Positions 1-6,459 of a DNA stretch of 7,942 nt are shown piece by piece. Source of the DNA: CAWAPS01 sp963783945 (GTDB taxonomy: Bacteria; Actinomycetota; Acidimicrobiia; Acidimicrobiales; Palsa-688); contig CAWAPS010000033.1 of assembly GCA_963783945.1 (NCBI GenBank), positions 1 to 7,942 on the forward strand, written 5' to 3'. The notes under the pieces were generated by a model. That model did not search any database, was not told where the DNA came from, and saw nothing but the letters and a program-made list of their open reading frames with translations. The position numbers and the translations under genes are program-made. Numbering within the stretch: position 1 is the first letter of the stretch; every line of letters starts with the position of its first letter.

Positions 1-100
1 CTGCGCGCCTGCTCACCCCCCGAAAAAATCATCGATGCCAGGGTGTGTCCAGCCTCGGGGAGATTTTCCTGGGGGACTTACCCTGCCGCCGGGTTGCTGA
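1..100. other. Left flank of IS21, no complete gene
   Basis: I see no recognisable complete gene here. The minus strand holds the tail of a short reading frame (stop TAA at 80-78) that becomes continuous with sequence right of the IS21 copy if the element is removed. A run of six T on the minus strand (near 23-28) has no convincing stem before it, so I do not call a terminator. Confidence 0.4.
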
Positions 101-583
101 TCTGACTGCGTATTCCGGTGATTGCGGACAGCTGTTCCGGTTGATTCCGGACTGTCGTTCCGGCTGATTGCGGACAGCTGAGATGGCGGTTGGCGTCGTG
201 GTCGTTCGGTTGTGAAGTTGCAGGACGACGGTCGAGGTGTCGTCGTTGTCTGTTCTACATGATCGGCTTGTTGGTTGGTGTGATTTCCGGGGTGGCGTGG
301 CCGGACGGCGAGGGTTCGGTGGGGTGGACAGGGCTTGGTCGTGGGCGGATGGGACGGCTGGTGAGCGGATGGGACTGGTTCCTCGGCCGGGGGGGTTCTC
401 GTCGTCCGGCACGTTGCCATCGCCGGGTGCGGGGGGCGGTCCCCGGCTGCGGGGACGGGGTGGTCGTGAGACGGGATCGTCGCCGACGGTCGAGACGTCT
501 TGGAGTAGGGCGTTGATGCCGGCCGTCTCTGCGGCGCCGATGAAGACGCGGGCGGCGACGATGACGGCGAGGAGGAGGATCAT
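29..583 (-). CDS. Possible third IS21 ORF, small hydrophobic start then Pro/Arg-rich
   Basis: The frame starts at ATG 583-581, sharing ATGA with the istB stop (582-580), an arrangement typical of translational coupling. It encodes about 184 residues. The first ~16 (MILLLAVIVAARVFIG) form a short hydrophobic segment that could be a membrane anchor or signal. The rest is rich in Pro, Arg, Ser and Thr with no domain I recognise. The first ~37 codons end almost only in C or G, including sixteen C-ending codons in a row, as expected of real coding sequence in this genome; the bias fades afterwards. Against it, the frame runs through the terminal repeats and past the IS end at 107 to stop in flanking DNA at 29, and no clear ribosome-binding site precedes it. 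It could be a short passenger protein, the leftover start of a longer gene, or chance. Function unknown. Confidence 0.35.
   Translation of the reverse strand: MILLLAVIVAARVFIGAAETAGINALLQDVSTVGDDPVSRPPRPRSRGPPPAPGDGNVPDDENPPGRGTSPIRSPAVPSAHDQALSTPPNPRRPATPPRKSHQPTSRSCRTDNDDTSTVVLQLHNRTTTTPTAISAVRNQPERQSGINRNSCPQSPEYAVRSATRRQGKSPRKISPRLDTPWHR
101..106. repeat. Target-site duplication, left copy of IS21
   Basis: TCTGAC directly abuts the left end of the element and is repeated at 3114-3119. With the preceding A (100) the match is 7 bp (ATCTGAC at 100-106 and 3113-3119). If the duplication is 7 bp the element ends at 3112. Confidence 0.7.
113..182 (-). repeat. Terminal repeat array of IS21, istB-distal end (3 copies)
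   Basis: Three tandem copies start at 113, 135 and 158, each beginning TTCCGG and containing GATT(G/C)CGGAC. The step of 22-23 bp is about two helical turns. These are probable IstA binding sites; repeated sites inside each end are characteristic of IS21 elements. Within each unit the TTCCGG block recurs, in exact or near-exact form, about 11-12 bp later, so a protein could bind all copies on one face of the DNA. The innermost copy (158-182) matches the innermost copy of the opposite end at 23 of 25 positions. Confidence 0.75.
439..456. terminator. Perfect 7-bp hairpin downstream of istB
   Basis: GTCCCCG (439-445) and CGGGGAC (450-456) pair perfectly around the loop GCTG. It lies about 125 bp after the istB stop and could be a transcription terminator for the istAB transcript. 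No U-run follows on either strand, and it lies inside the possible third ORF, so the terminator role is weak inference. Confidence 0.2.
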
Positions 584-1320
584 TGCTGGTCTGGTTGTTG
601 TCGCCGCATGGAGGGGCCTTTCATGGTGATGCGGTGGGAGGCGGCGAGGAGCCGGTCGAGGAGGGCCTCGGCGAGGGTGGGGTCGGCCATGGCGGCGTGC
701 CAGTTGTCGACTGGTAGTTGGCTGGCGACGAGGGTGGAGCGGCGTCCTGCTCTGTCTTCGATGACCTCGAGGAGGTCCCGGCAGGCCTCGAGGGATGCGG
801 GGGTGAGCAGGAAGTCGTCGAGGACCAGCAGTGACACCCGGGCGAGGGTGGCGAGGAGGCGGGCGTAGCGGCCGTCGGCGCGGCCGATGGCCAGGTCGTC
901 GACCAGCCGGCCGGCTCGTATGTAGTAGGCGGTATGCCCCGCTCGTAGCGCTGAGTTGGCGAGGGCGCAGGCCAGCCAGCTTTTGCCGACCCCGGTGGGT
1001 CCGGTGATTACCAGATTGTGGGCGTTGGTCACCCATGATGCGCCGGCCAGGTGGGCGATCACGGAGCGGTCCAGGCCTCTGGGGGAGCGAAGGTCGAGGT
1101 CCTCGACAGACGCGGGGTAGCGCAGCTTCGCCGCCTTGAGCCGTCGGGCCAGGGCCCGGCTGTCACGGGCGTCGGCCTCGCGGTCGACCAGCAGGCCCAA
1201 TCGGTCCTCGAAGGCCAGGTCGGTCCACGGTCCGGGTGTGGTCAGCTGGTCGGCCAGGGCGGCGGCCATGGCTTGGAGTCCGAGGTCGGAAAGTTTGGTG
1301 ACGGTCTGGTGGGCGAGCAT
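580..1320 (-). CDS. istB: IstB, AAA+ ATPase helper of IS21 transposition
   Basis: This 246-residue protein is the ATP-dependent partner of IstA. IstB proteins bind DNA, oligomerise through an AAA+ domain and deliver target DNA to the transposase. Visible motifs are the Walker A loop GPTGVGKS at residues 107-114, the Walker B strand LLVLDDF at 164-170 (Asp168-Asp169), a sensor-like STLVASQLP at 195-203, and the conserved C-terminal block around LLDRLLAASHRI at 220-231. The N-terminal ~90 residues form the helical region usual in the family. Length is normal. The ATG (1320-1318) shares its A with the istA stop (TGATG), so translation is probably coupled to istA and no separate promoter is needed. 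Nothing is missing, so the protein is probably functional. Confidence 0.93.
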   Translation of the reverse strand: MLAHQTVTKLSDLGLQAMAAALADQLTTPGPWTDLAFEDRLGLLVDREADARDSRALARRLKAAKLRYPASVEDLDLRSPRGLDRSVIAHLAGASWVTNAHNLVITGPTGVGKSWLACALANSALRAGHTAYYIRAGRLVDDLAIGRADGRYARLLATLARVSLLVLDDFLLTPASLEACRDLLEVIEDRAGRRSTLVASQLPVDNWHAAMADPTLAEALLDRLLAASHRITMKGPSMRRQQPDQQ

Positions 1321-2900
1321 CAGCCCGGCACCTCCTCGCTGTTGGTGGCGGTGCCATCGGCCCAGTAGTCGGCGCCGCGCAGGTTCTCATGAGCGGCCGG
1401 CGGGACAGGCAGCTGCTGTTGTTGGTTGAGGGGGAGCCGGTCGAGGCCTTCGGCCAGGATGGACTTGACCGAGCTGTAGCTGACCGCCCCGGTGACAAGC
1501 GCCCGTTCGCAGGCGGCTCCGACCCTCTCGGGCCCGTAGCGTTTGGTCAGGTTCATGATCCCAAGGCAAGCCCGGTAGGCGTGTTCGGGATGGGGCCGGG
1601 ACTCGAGGATCTTCTCCACCAAAGCGGCCGTGGCCGGGCTGACCGTCGCCGCCCAGCGGACCAGCCGCGACGGGGTCCACTCGGCGTGCGCCCGGTGAGC
1701 GGCCGGCATGTGCTCGGGGTCGGTCACATAGCGGCGCCGGCCGTACTCGCGGGCGTGAGAGGCGACCCGCTTGCCCGCCTTGTACACCTCGATCGTGTCC
1801 CGAGTGGCCCGCACCTCGAGTTTCTGGCGGACCAGGCGGTATGGCACCGAGTAGTAGCGGCGGTCGAACTCGACGTGATAATCGATGTTCGCCGTCACTT
1901 TCTTCCAGGCGGCCAGCTCCCAACGGTGTGCCGGCAACGGCTGAAGCGCCGGGCGTTCCAGCTCGGCGAACAGCTCGGCCCTACTCGCCGGCTCTCCCCG
2001 AAACGGCCGGGCGTTCAGCCACGCCACCCGCTGAGCGATCGCCTCGTTGAGCTCGGCCAGGGAGAAGAACTGCCGGTTGCGAAGCGGGGCCAGAACCCAC
2101 CGCTCGACCGATAAGACACCGGCCTCCACCGCCGCCTTATCGCGGGGATGGGCGGCCCGTGTGGGCAACACGACCGTCTGATAATGGGAGGCCAGCTCCC
2201 CATAGGACGGGTTGATCTCCGGGTCGTAATAGCAAGCCTTGGTCACCCCGGCCTTGAGGTTGTCCGGCACGGTCAGGGTGCTGACACCCCCATAGGCCTC
2301 CCAGGCGTTCATGTGCGCCGCCACCCACGACCCCAGGTCCTGGCCCCTGGTCGCCTCCGCGTAGAGCATGCCCGAGGCGCCCAGCACGGCCACGAACACC
2401 TCGGCCTTGCGCACCTCGCCGGAGTCAGGATCGACCCAGCCGGTGGTGTCGCCCGAGAAGTCGACGAACATGCGCTCCCCGGCCACATACGACAGGCGCA
2501 TCACCACGTCCTGGCCGGCCAGCCACTGCTGATAATGCCAGCAGAACTGGCTGTAACCCCACCCGTCTGGGTTGTCCTCGCGCCACTCCAGCCAGATGAG
2601 CCGTAGCGTTACGTGCTTGTTCTTCTTCAAGTCGCGGTGTACCTGCCGCCACTCCGGCACCGGCCGGCGGGCGGCCAGCTCCGCCGACGGCGGCGGGAAC
2701 AGCTTCTGCTCGATAGCCTCCTCATCCACGCCCTCGGGCAGCGGCCAGCCGAGCCCGGCCGACTCGGCCCGGGCCAGGTACTCATAAACCGTCGTCCGCC
2801 CCGCCCCAGTACTGGTGGCGATGTCGGCAACGGACATCCCCTGAGCTCTCAACCTCAGGATCTCGTTGATCTTGCGCACGGGTAGCTTCCTCCTTGGCAC
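1320..2900 (-). CDS. istA: IstA, DDE transposase of IS21 family
   Basis: I chose the GTG at 2900-2898 because AGGAGG (2912-2907) sits six bases before it; the frame stays open upstream to 2981 but without a comparable site. The product is 526 residues. An N-terminal helix-turn-helix (about 21-45, GMSVADIATSTGAGRTTVYE) should recognise the terminal repeats. The RNase H-fold catalytic core has Asp147 in FVDFSGD, Asp213 in VPDNLKAGV and Glu259 in RDKAAVEAGV, giving the complete DDE triad in the usual IS21 setting. A beta-barrel segment follows (about 342-384, VEFDRRYYSVPYRL), then a basic helical tail. It cuts and joins the element's ends with IstB as targeting partner. Gene order and the TGATG overlap with istB are typical. 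No frameshift or missing residue is seen. Confidence 0.95.
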   Translation of the reverse strand: MPRRKLPVRKINEILRLRAQGMSVADIATSTGAGRTTVYEYLARAESAGLGWPLPEGVDEEAIEQKLFPPPSAELAARRPVPEWRQVHRDLKKNKHVTLRLIWLEWREDNPDGWGYSQFCWHYQQWLAGQDVVMRLSYVAGERMFVDFSGDTTGWVDPDSGEVRKAEVFVAVLGASGMLYAEATRGQDLGSWVAAHMNAWEAYGGVSTLTVPDNLKAGVTKACYYDPEINPSYGELASHYQTVVLPTRAAHPRDKAAVEAGVLSVERWVLAPLRNRQFFSLAELNEAIAQRVAWLNARPFRGEPASRAELFAELERPALQPLPAHRWELAAWKKVTANIDYHVEFDRRYYSVPYRLVRQKLEVRATRDTIEVYKAGKRVASHAREYGRRRYVTDPEHMPAAHRAHAEWTPSRLVRWAATVSPATAALVEKILESRPHPEHAYRACLGIMNLTKRYGPERVGAACERALVTGAVSYSSVKSILAEGLDRLPLNQQQQLPVPPAAHENLRGADYWADGTATNSEEVPG

Positions 2901-2906
2901 GCGGTT

Positions 2907-2912
2907 CCTCCT
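2907..2912 (-). promoter_or_regulatory. Shine-Dalgarno site that fixes the istA start
   Basis: On the minus strand AGGAGG is followed by the six bases AACCGC and then GTG. It is a perfect match to the anti-SD core and decides for the GTG start at 2900 rather than the upstream in-frame ATG or GTG codons. Confidence 0.8.
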
Positions 2913-3012
2913 CGAATGACAAGCGCGAAACTCGTCATCCTCAAGGGGCCGCGTGCCGCCTTGGTGGACCCAGACGCGCACCCACCGTGCCGGGGGAAAG
3001 ACCCCCCTCTCT

Positions 3013-3106
3013 CTCAGCCGTCCGGAATCAGCCGGAACGCGTGTCCGGAATCCTCCGGAACCAGTGTCCGGATTCCCCCGGAATCACTGTCCGCTTTCGG
3101 CCGGAC
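3013..3106 (+). repeat. Terminal repeat array of IS21, istA-proximal end (3-4 copies)
   Basis: Read on the minus strand, copies run 3083-3061, 3060-3038 and 3037-3013, each beginning TTCCGG. A more diverged outer copy lies at 3106-3084 and keeps GCGGACAGTGA. Orientation is inverted relative to the array at 113-182 and the step is again about 23 bp. These are probable IstA binding sites that define the transposition end upstream of istA. This end has one more copy than the other. Confidence 0.75.
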
Positions 3107-3113
3107 TACGGCA

Positions 3114-3119
3114 TCTGAC
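3114..3119. repeat. Target-site duplication, right copy of IS21
   Basis: TCTGAC directly follows the right end of the IS21 element and matches the left copy at 101-106 exactly. Merging the two copies joins two short minus-strand reading frames into one, which supports this being the original target. Confidence 0.7.
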
Positions 3120-3195
3120 CCGGCCTGAGTGTGCCTGGGTCGAAACGGGTGATCGCCCTGGTGTTCTCCAGGATCGTCCGGGTGATCGTCGCCAT
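3120..3195 (-). pseudogene. Short C-terminal ORF remnant cut by IS21
   Basis: On the minus strand a frame reading MATITRTILENTRAITRFDP runs up to the target duplication. If IS21 and one duplication copy are removed, the frame continues through 106-78 and ends ISNPAAG-stop. So the element probably landed inside, or at the end of, a reading frame. The stretch RTILENTRAITRF resembles the region before the C-terminal strand of short-chain dehydrogenases, and an SDR remnant lies just upstream, so it may be that gene's tail. I cannot confirm it. Confidence 0.3.
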
Positions 3196-3229
3196 TGGGC
3201 GTGTCCGCAGCCAGCACGGCTGACCGGCG

Positions 3230-3620
3230 AGATCGAGCAAGTCAACGCTGCCAAGGCGGTGGTGAGCCCGATCATGCCGGCCTTGCCCGCGGTGTACAGG
3301 ATCCGGCCCTTGCCCGGACGGCGCTGATGGACGAGATGTGATCACCTCCCACCGCCTTGGCGTATCACCATCGGGCCCCACCGCTCGACAGCACAAGATG
3401 GCCGACCGCCGGCTGGGGTCCAACGTCAGCTCGAGCGACGCATCGCCCATGACCGTGGCCTCATCAGCAGAGCCGGCAAGCGGCCGCTCGATGGAGTCCC
3501 CCATGCTGTCGATCAGCATGTCGATGCACCCGAGATGGTCGCTCACGCGGGCGACGGCCGCGCCGACGCCCTCGTGATGGGTTGACCTCGCCCAGCAGCG
3601 CCTTCGTCATTCGTCCAACC
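3230..3620 (-). pseudogene. Short-chain dehydrogenase/reductase (SDR) remnant
   Basis: SDR proteins are NAD(P)-dependent Rossmann-fold oxidoreductases. Pieces of one are spread over three minus-strand frames in the right order. From about 3600 to 3345 one frame gives VARVSDHLGCIDMLIDSMGD, matching the D-x-L-V-N-x-A/M-G strand, then RSAILCCRAVG from the alphaE helix. From about 3345 a second frame gives HISSISAV, the catalytic-serine strand. From about 3320 a third gives ILYTAGKAGMIGLTTALA, with the catalytic YxxxK as Tyr-Thr-Ala-Gly-Lys. I cannot find the N-terminal GxxxGxG nucleotide-binding loop; the gene probably began above 3620. At least two frameshifts separate the parts, so this is a dead gene. 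Substrate is unknown. The fragment points towards the adjacent IS21 insertion. Confidence 0.65.
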
Positions 3621-3740
3621 AGGTGTTCTCGGCCGCAGCGGGTGTGGGGTTGGCGGAAGGTGCAGAGACTCGGAGGTTAGCGGACCGCCGATCATGGGAG
3701 CCGTGACCGGGGGAGAGGAACGTAGAAGGTGGACAGTGTC
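3621..3740. other. Space between SDR remnant and thiolase start
   Basis: This is the likely divergent control region between the minus-strand SDR and the plus-strand thiolase fragment, or the decayed starts of both. A plus-strand frame reading ...VTGGEERRRWTVS-stop ends in an ATGA overlap with the thiolase ATG at 3741. That could be the tail of an upstream partner gene, but it is too short to recognise. Confidence 0.25.
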
Positions 3741-3872
3741 ATGACCACTGGCTTCATCAGGCCATCTCGCGACCTATCGCCAATGGTGGCGATCGTCGGC
3801 GTCGGTGAAACCGACTACCGAATGGACTACCGAGGACCCAATCCTGCCTCTACATTTGGGCAGCAGAGTTGA
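3741..3872 (+). pseudogene. Thiolase-like protein, N-terminal fragment
   Basis: ATG 3741 opens a 43-residue frame that includes MVAIVGVGETDYRMDYR. That pattern (VAIVGVGxTDY near the start) is the first strand of the SCP-x-type thiolase / acetyl-CoA acetyltransferase family common in actinobacterial catabolic clusters; such proteins are normally about 380-400 residues. A moderate ribosome-binding site (AAGGTGG, ending about 8 bases before the ATG) precedes it. The frame stops at TGA 3870-3872, and I find no continuing thiolase sequence in the other plus frames, such as the active-site Cys or the C-terminal Gly-rich region. It is therefore a truncated leftover. If the intact gene worked, it would have acted in CoA-ester thiolysis or condensation. 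Confidence 0.5.
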
Positions 3873-4250
3873 TCCTCACTCGTTATCCGATCAACCAAAT
3901 CATGGCCTATGGCGCCAGTTTCGTGCAGGTGGTGAGGAAGCAATCGTTTTGCTGTCGGAGGCGCTCACCAAGTCGGTGTTCGGTCCGTACACCACTCATA
4001 GCGCCTGGTCTGCTCAGGGGACTCCTTGTGCCGGAGCCCTGGAAGGGTTCACGAGTCCACGCGGGCGGCCGGCGGCCGCTATCGATAACCACCACGACGC
4101 CAGCCCCCGACTCCGGGGTAGGTCAGCTACAGCTGATCCCGGCGGCCGACAACCTCCCCAGCCAATTCCACAATCGCCTTTGGGTCGACTTAAGCGGTGT
4201 TCAGGTTTCACTACACCGTCCGGGCCGTCTCAATCCCCAGAGAACATCCG
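3873..4250. other. About 380 bp with no assignable gene
   Basis: Two plus-strand frames stay open across most of this stretch. One includes HGLWRQFRAGGEEAIVLLSE and the other LYIWAAELILTRYPINQIM; neither has a start site or a domain I know. Codon use in both is unlike the neighbouring genes, with many A- or T-ending codons. It is probably decayed coding DNA. A weak hairpin (CGGTGT 4195-4200 with ACACCG 4213-4218, 12-base loop) follows the amidohydrolase stop but has no U-run. Confidence 0.35.
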
Positions 4251-5553
4251 CTACGAGGACGCCTGTGTCAGCGGATCGACGAGTCGGGCTCCCCTTGCGA
4301 ACGTGGGACAGCGGGTGGTCCGGGGGAACTCTGGCCACTCGGATACTGGCAGGGGAGTATCAATCTGTTCGTACGTGGGTCCGATGCGGGTCGCTACCTT
4401 GGTGAGGAGATCCAGATCGAAGCCGTAGACATCTGCCGCGGTTAGCGACATGATGTTCCGGACGGTCCGTTCGGACAGGCCGGCCAGCATGCACCGAAGG
4501 GCTTTGAGGGTGTAAGGGCAGGTGCCCTCCCCGTGGGGAAGGTCGGCGCCAAACATCAGGTTCGGCGTCCCCGCGTCGTATGAGGCCCGAAGGTCGAGGG
4601 GACCACCGAGGAAGCAGTTCGAAGCGAAGTACTCGCTGGGCTCCCGAGTCAGCTTTCGTGCCGCAGCTGTAGATTGTGCGTCGAAGGTGAGACCGTCGCG
4701 GGCGCTTTCGTACATGCGATCGAGACCGGCAAGAAACTTTGGCAGCCCGGCGGTAGCAAGCGCTTCGGTCGTCACGAAGTTTAGTCTCGGGTAACGCTCG
4801 AACACTCCTGTGCAAATCATATGAGGTATTGCCCGGGTGTGGTAAAACGCCGCTTCCAGGCTGCCTATCCAAGGCGCCGCGTCGCCACCCTCAGCTGCAG
4901 ATTCACATTGAGTCACTCCGTGACGGTGGACGGGCACATCGAGGTCAGCGCACACCTCCCAAAGCGGGTCATACCGCGGGTAGTACAGGTTGGTCATCTT
5001 CAGAGTGTGGTCCCCGGGCAAAAGAATGCCCATCAATCCGGCTTCCTTGGCCCACCGGACCTCCTCGATCGCAGCGTCGACGTCATCGAGGAAGATCTGT
5101 CCGATCCCGGCGCGCCGACCCGGTGCATTGGCGCAAAACTCAACCAGCCACCGATTATGGGCTCGCAGACCCGCCATACGGTGCTCGTATTCGTCCCGGG
5201 TGCGCGGAGCCGGGGCGCTGATCGAACCTGAGGGAATGAACGGCGGGGCAGTGTTGGGGAACAGCACCTCGGCGGCGATCCCCTGTTCCTCGGTATAGGT
5301 CAGTCGCTCGGCGCTTTGCCAACTGAGGGGAGCGTTGAACGAGGCTGTCCCTCTGCGCTGATTCGGTGGGCGATCCAGCTCGACCTCCCCCAGGGATCGT
5401 AATAGTTCGCCGCCCAGTCATCGAACTCGTCGTGGTAGCGCTTCTCGAGATACGGCTTGTAATCCAAGATGTCGGCCGCAGTGCCCGTCGGTGGAGATCA
5501 GGACGAGTCGCTCCTCGCTGGTCCGGCCGTTTGTGTGCCGGCGGCGTGCTCAC
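4251..5553 (-). pseudogene. Amidohydrolase family 2 (TIM-barrel metal hydrolase), frameshifted N-terminus
   Basis: The family are metal-dependent hydrolases or decarboxylases, often ~400 residues in actinobacterial catabolic clusters. From about 5390 down to the stop at 4251 one frame is open. From GTG 5267 it gives 338 residues with VPVHRHG (His114, His116), FVTTEALATAG (Glu168), FGADLPHGEG (Asp242) and the C-terminal NIMSLTAADVYGFDLD block. The N-terminal part lies in other frames: LVLISTDGHCG (metal-site strand, about 5512-5475), then ADILDYKPYLEKRYHDEFDD (from 5476). The likely start is GTG 5553-5551, sharing GTGA with the upstream hydrolase stop. I count three single-base shifts: between 5553 and 5512, near 5477, and in the C-run 5387-5391. 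Read through them the protein would be ~433 residues, normal for the family. The C-terminal barrel is intact, but as sequenced the first metal ligands are lost. Substrate unknown. Confidence 0.82.
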
Positions 5554-6438
5554 GGCACACTGCATTTGTTGACGAATTCGGCAATACGCGCCATTACGGC
5601 CGTAGCGACCGGTCCGGTTGGATCGTCCTCTATGGTGAAACCAAGATTGCCGCCAGCGGGGACATCGGGCAACTCTAGATCAATGGATCCACCCGCCTGG
5701 CGATAGAGCTCAACGAAGCGTCGAAGGTGAGTGATCGGGTGGCCCAGATCATTCGGCCCTTGGAAGCATATGGTCGGCGGGAGCTGAAGCTGCTCGCAAC
5801 GCTCCAACGCCAACACTGGATCGCCTTCGGACATCGCCTCCTCCGTGATCCAGAACTGCTCGTGACCGGGCAGCACCAAATCCGTCATTCCGGGCAGCTC
5901 ACCCCGGCTCAGCAACTCTGTGGCATACCGATAGCGGCCCAGCGGGCTGATAACTGGCCAGAATGAAACGACCCAGCCCACCCTTGCATCTACTGCAGGC
6001 CAACCCTGTGGATTAGGAATAGCACAATAGCGCTGGTCTTGCGGGGCGGACCCCGGCCAGCACGGCAAGGTGGCCGCCACTCGATTCGCCCTGAATTCCC
6101 ACGGCTTCCGGCGAAGTGCGAAGCCGCTCCGCGTTCGCTTTAACCCAGCGAATTGCAAAGTTAATGTCAGCCAGAGCTGCCGGATAGGAAGCTTCCGGCG
6201 GCATCCGGAAGTCGATCGCAACCACAACGATCCCTCGTCGCGCCAATTCTCGCTTAGTGACGTTTCGGTGCGTCCGGTCGTTCTCGTACCACGCACCCCC
6301 GTGAACTGACACAACTGCGGGGAAAGGCCCACGGGCGCGCGGAAGCATCACCCGGGCCAGAAGCGGCCTCGATCCGTGCTCAACGAAGGTGATGTCGTCG
6401 ATGTCGACCTCGAACTGCGGTGTCGACCAAACCCTCAT
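5550..6438 (-). pseudogene. Alpha/beta hydrolase, single frameshift
   Basis: The start ATG 6438-6436 has GGAGGA five bases upstream. Frame one gives 132 residues with the oxyanion motif VHGGAW (45-50) and the nucleophile elbow GESSGG (Ser119). It then goes out of frame at the four-C run near 6046-6049. Dropping one C joins it to a second frame that reads QDQRYCAIPNPQGWP through the stop at 5550, giving a 295-residue protein of normal length. The acid Asp230 lies in QGPNDLGHP. Where the family usually has the catalytic His of an HGF motif, this copy has Asn-Leu-Gly-Phe (264-267), so the triad may be incomplete. These enzymes hydrolyse carboxyl esters, lactones or related bonds. The stop overlaps the amidohydrolase GTG by four bases, so the two genes formed one operon. 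IS110 lies just upstream and could alter expression. It is either a pseudogene or a base-call error. Confidence 0.82.
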
Positions 6439-6443
6439 AAGCT

Positions 6444-6449
6444 TCCTCC
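6444..6449 (-). promoter_or_regulatory. Ribosome-binding site of the alpha/beta hydrolase
   Basis: GGAGGA on the minus strand stands five bases (AGCTT) before ATG 6438 and fixes the start. It also shows that native sequence is preserved up to at least 6450, so the IS110 end lies upstream of this point. Confidence 0.75.
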
Positions 6450-6459
6450 CACGACGTCA

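Larger units (their letters stand above)
107..3113 (-). mobile_element. IS21-family insertion sequence, apparently complete
   Basis: The element carries a full istA and istB pair on the minus strand, each with the expected motifs and no frameshift. The two outer ends read TGCGTATTCCGG (from 107) and, on the minus strand, TGCCGTAGTCCGG (from 3113), so both start with TG and match apart from one indel and one substitution. The bases just outside are identical: TCTGAC at 101-106 and at 3114-3119, or seven bases if the A before each is counted. IS21 elements are known to make target duplications of about 4-8 bp and to carry several repeat copies inside each end, and both are seen here. The istA-proximal end is at the right of this window. 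The intact genes and intact duplication suggest a recent insertion. The exact edge could be off by one base. Confidence 0.85.

Noticed and set aside
113..182. Repeat units read as a CRISPR array
   Set aside because: The units are tandem without spacers and occur inverted at the other end of a transposon, which fits IstA binding sites.
29..1036. Long minus-strand frame of 335 codons covering istB antisense-phase sequence
   Set aside because: Above 583 it is the shifted shadow of istB, Arg/Pro/His-rich with no domain. Only the part from ATG 583 onward was kept as a possible gene.
1389..2114. Plus-strand 241-codon frame opposite istA
   Set aside because: It lies wholly inside the conserved istA gene on the other strand, has no start site or motif, and is explained by the GC-rich codon bias of istA.
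2916..2944. TTGAGG...TGTCAT with 17-bp spacing upstream of istA as a promoter
   Set aside because: Each box matches the consensus at only 4 of 6 positions, and the start of transcription would fall inside the Shine-Dalgarno site.
4195..4218. Hairpin CGGTGT/ACACCG as terminator of the hydrolase operon
   Set aside because: Six-base stem, 12-base loop and no U-run; chance occurrence is likely in such GC-rich sequence.
3805..4428. Plus-strand 207-codon frame as a real gene
   Set aside because: It overlaps the end of the amidohydrolase on the other strand, has no ribosome-binding site at its start, no known domain and irregular codon use.
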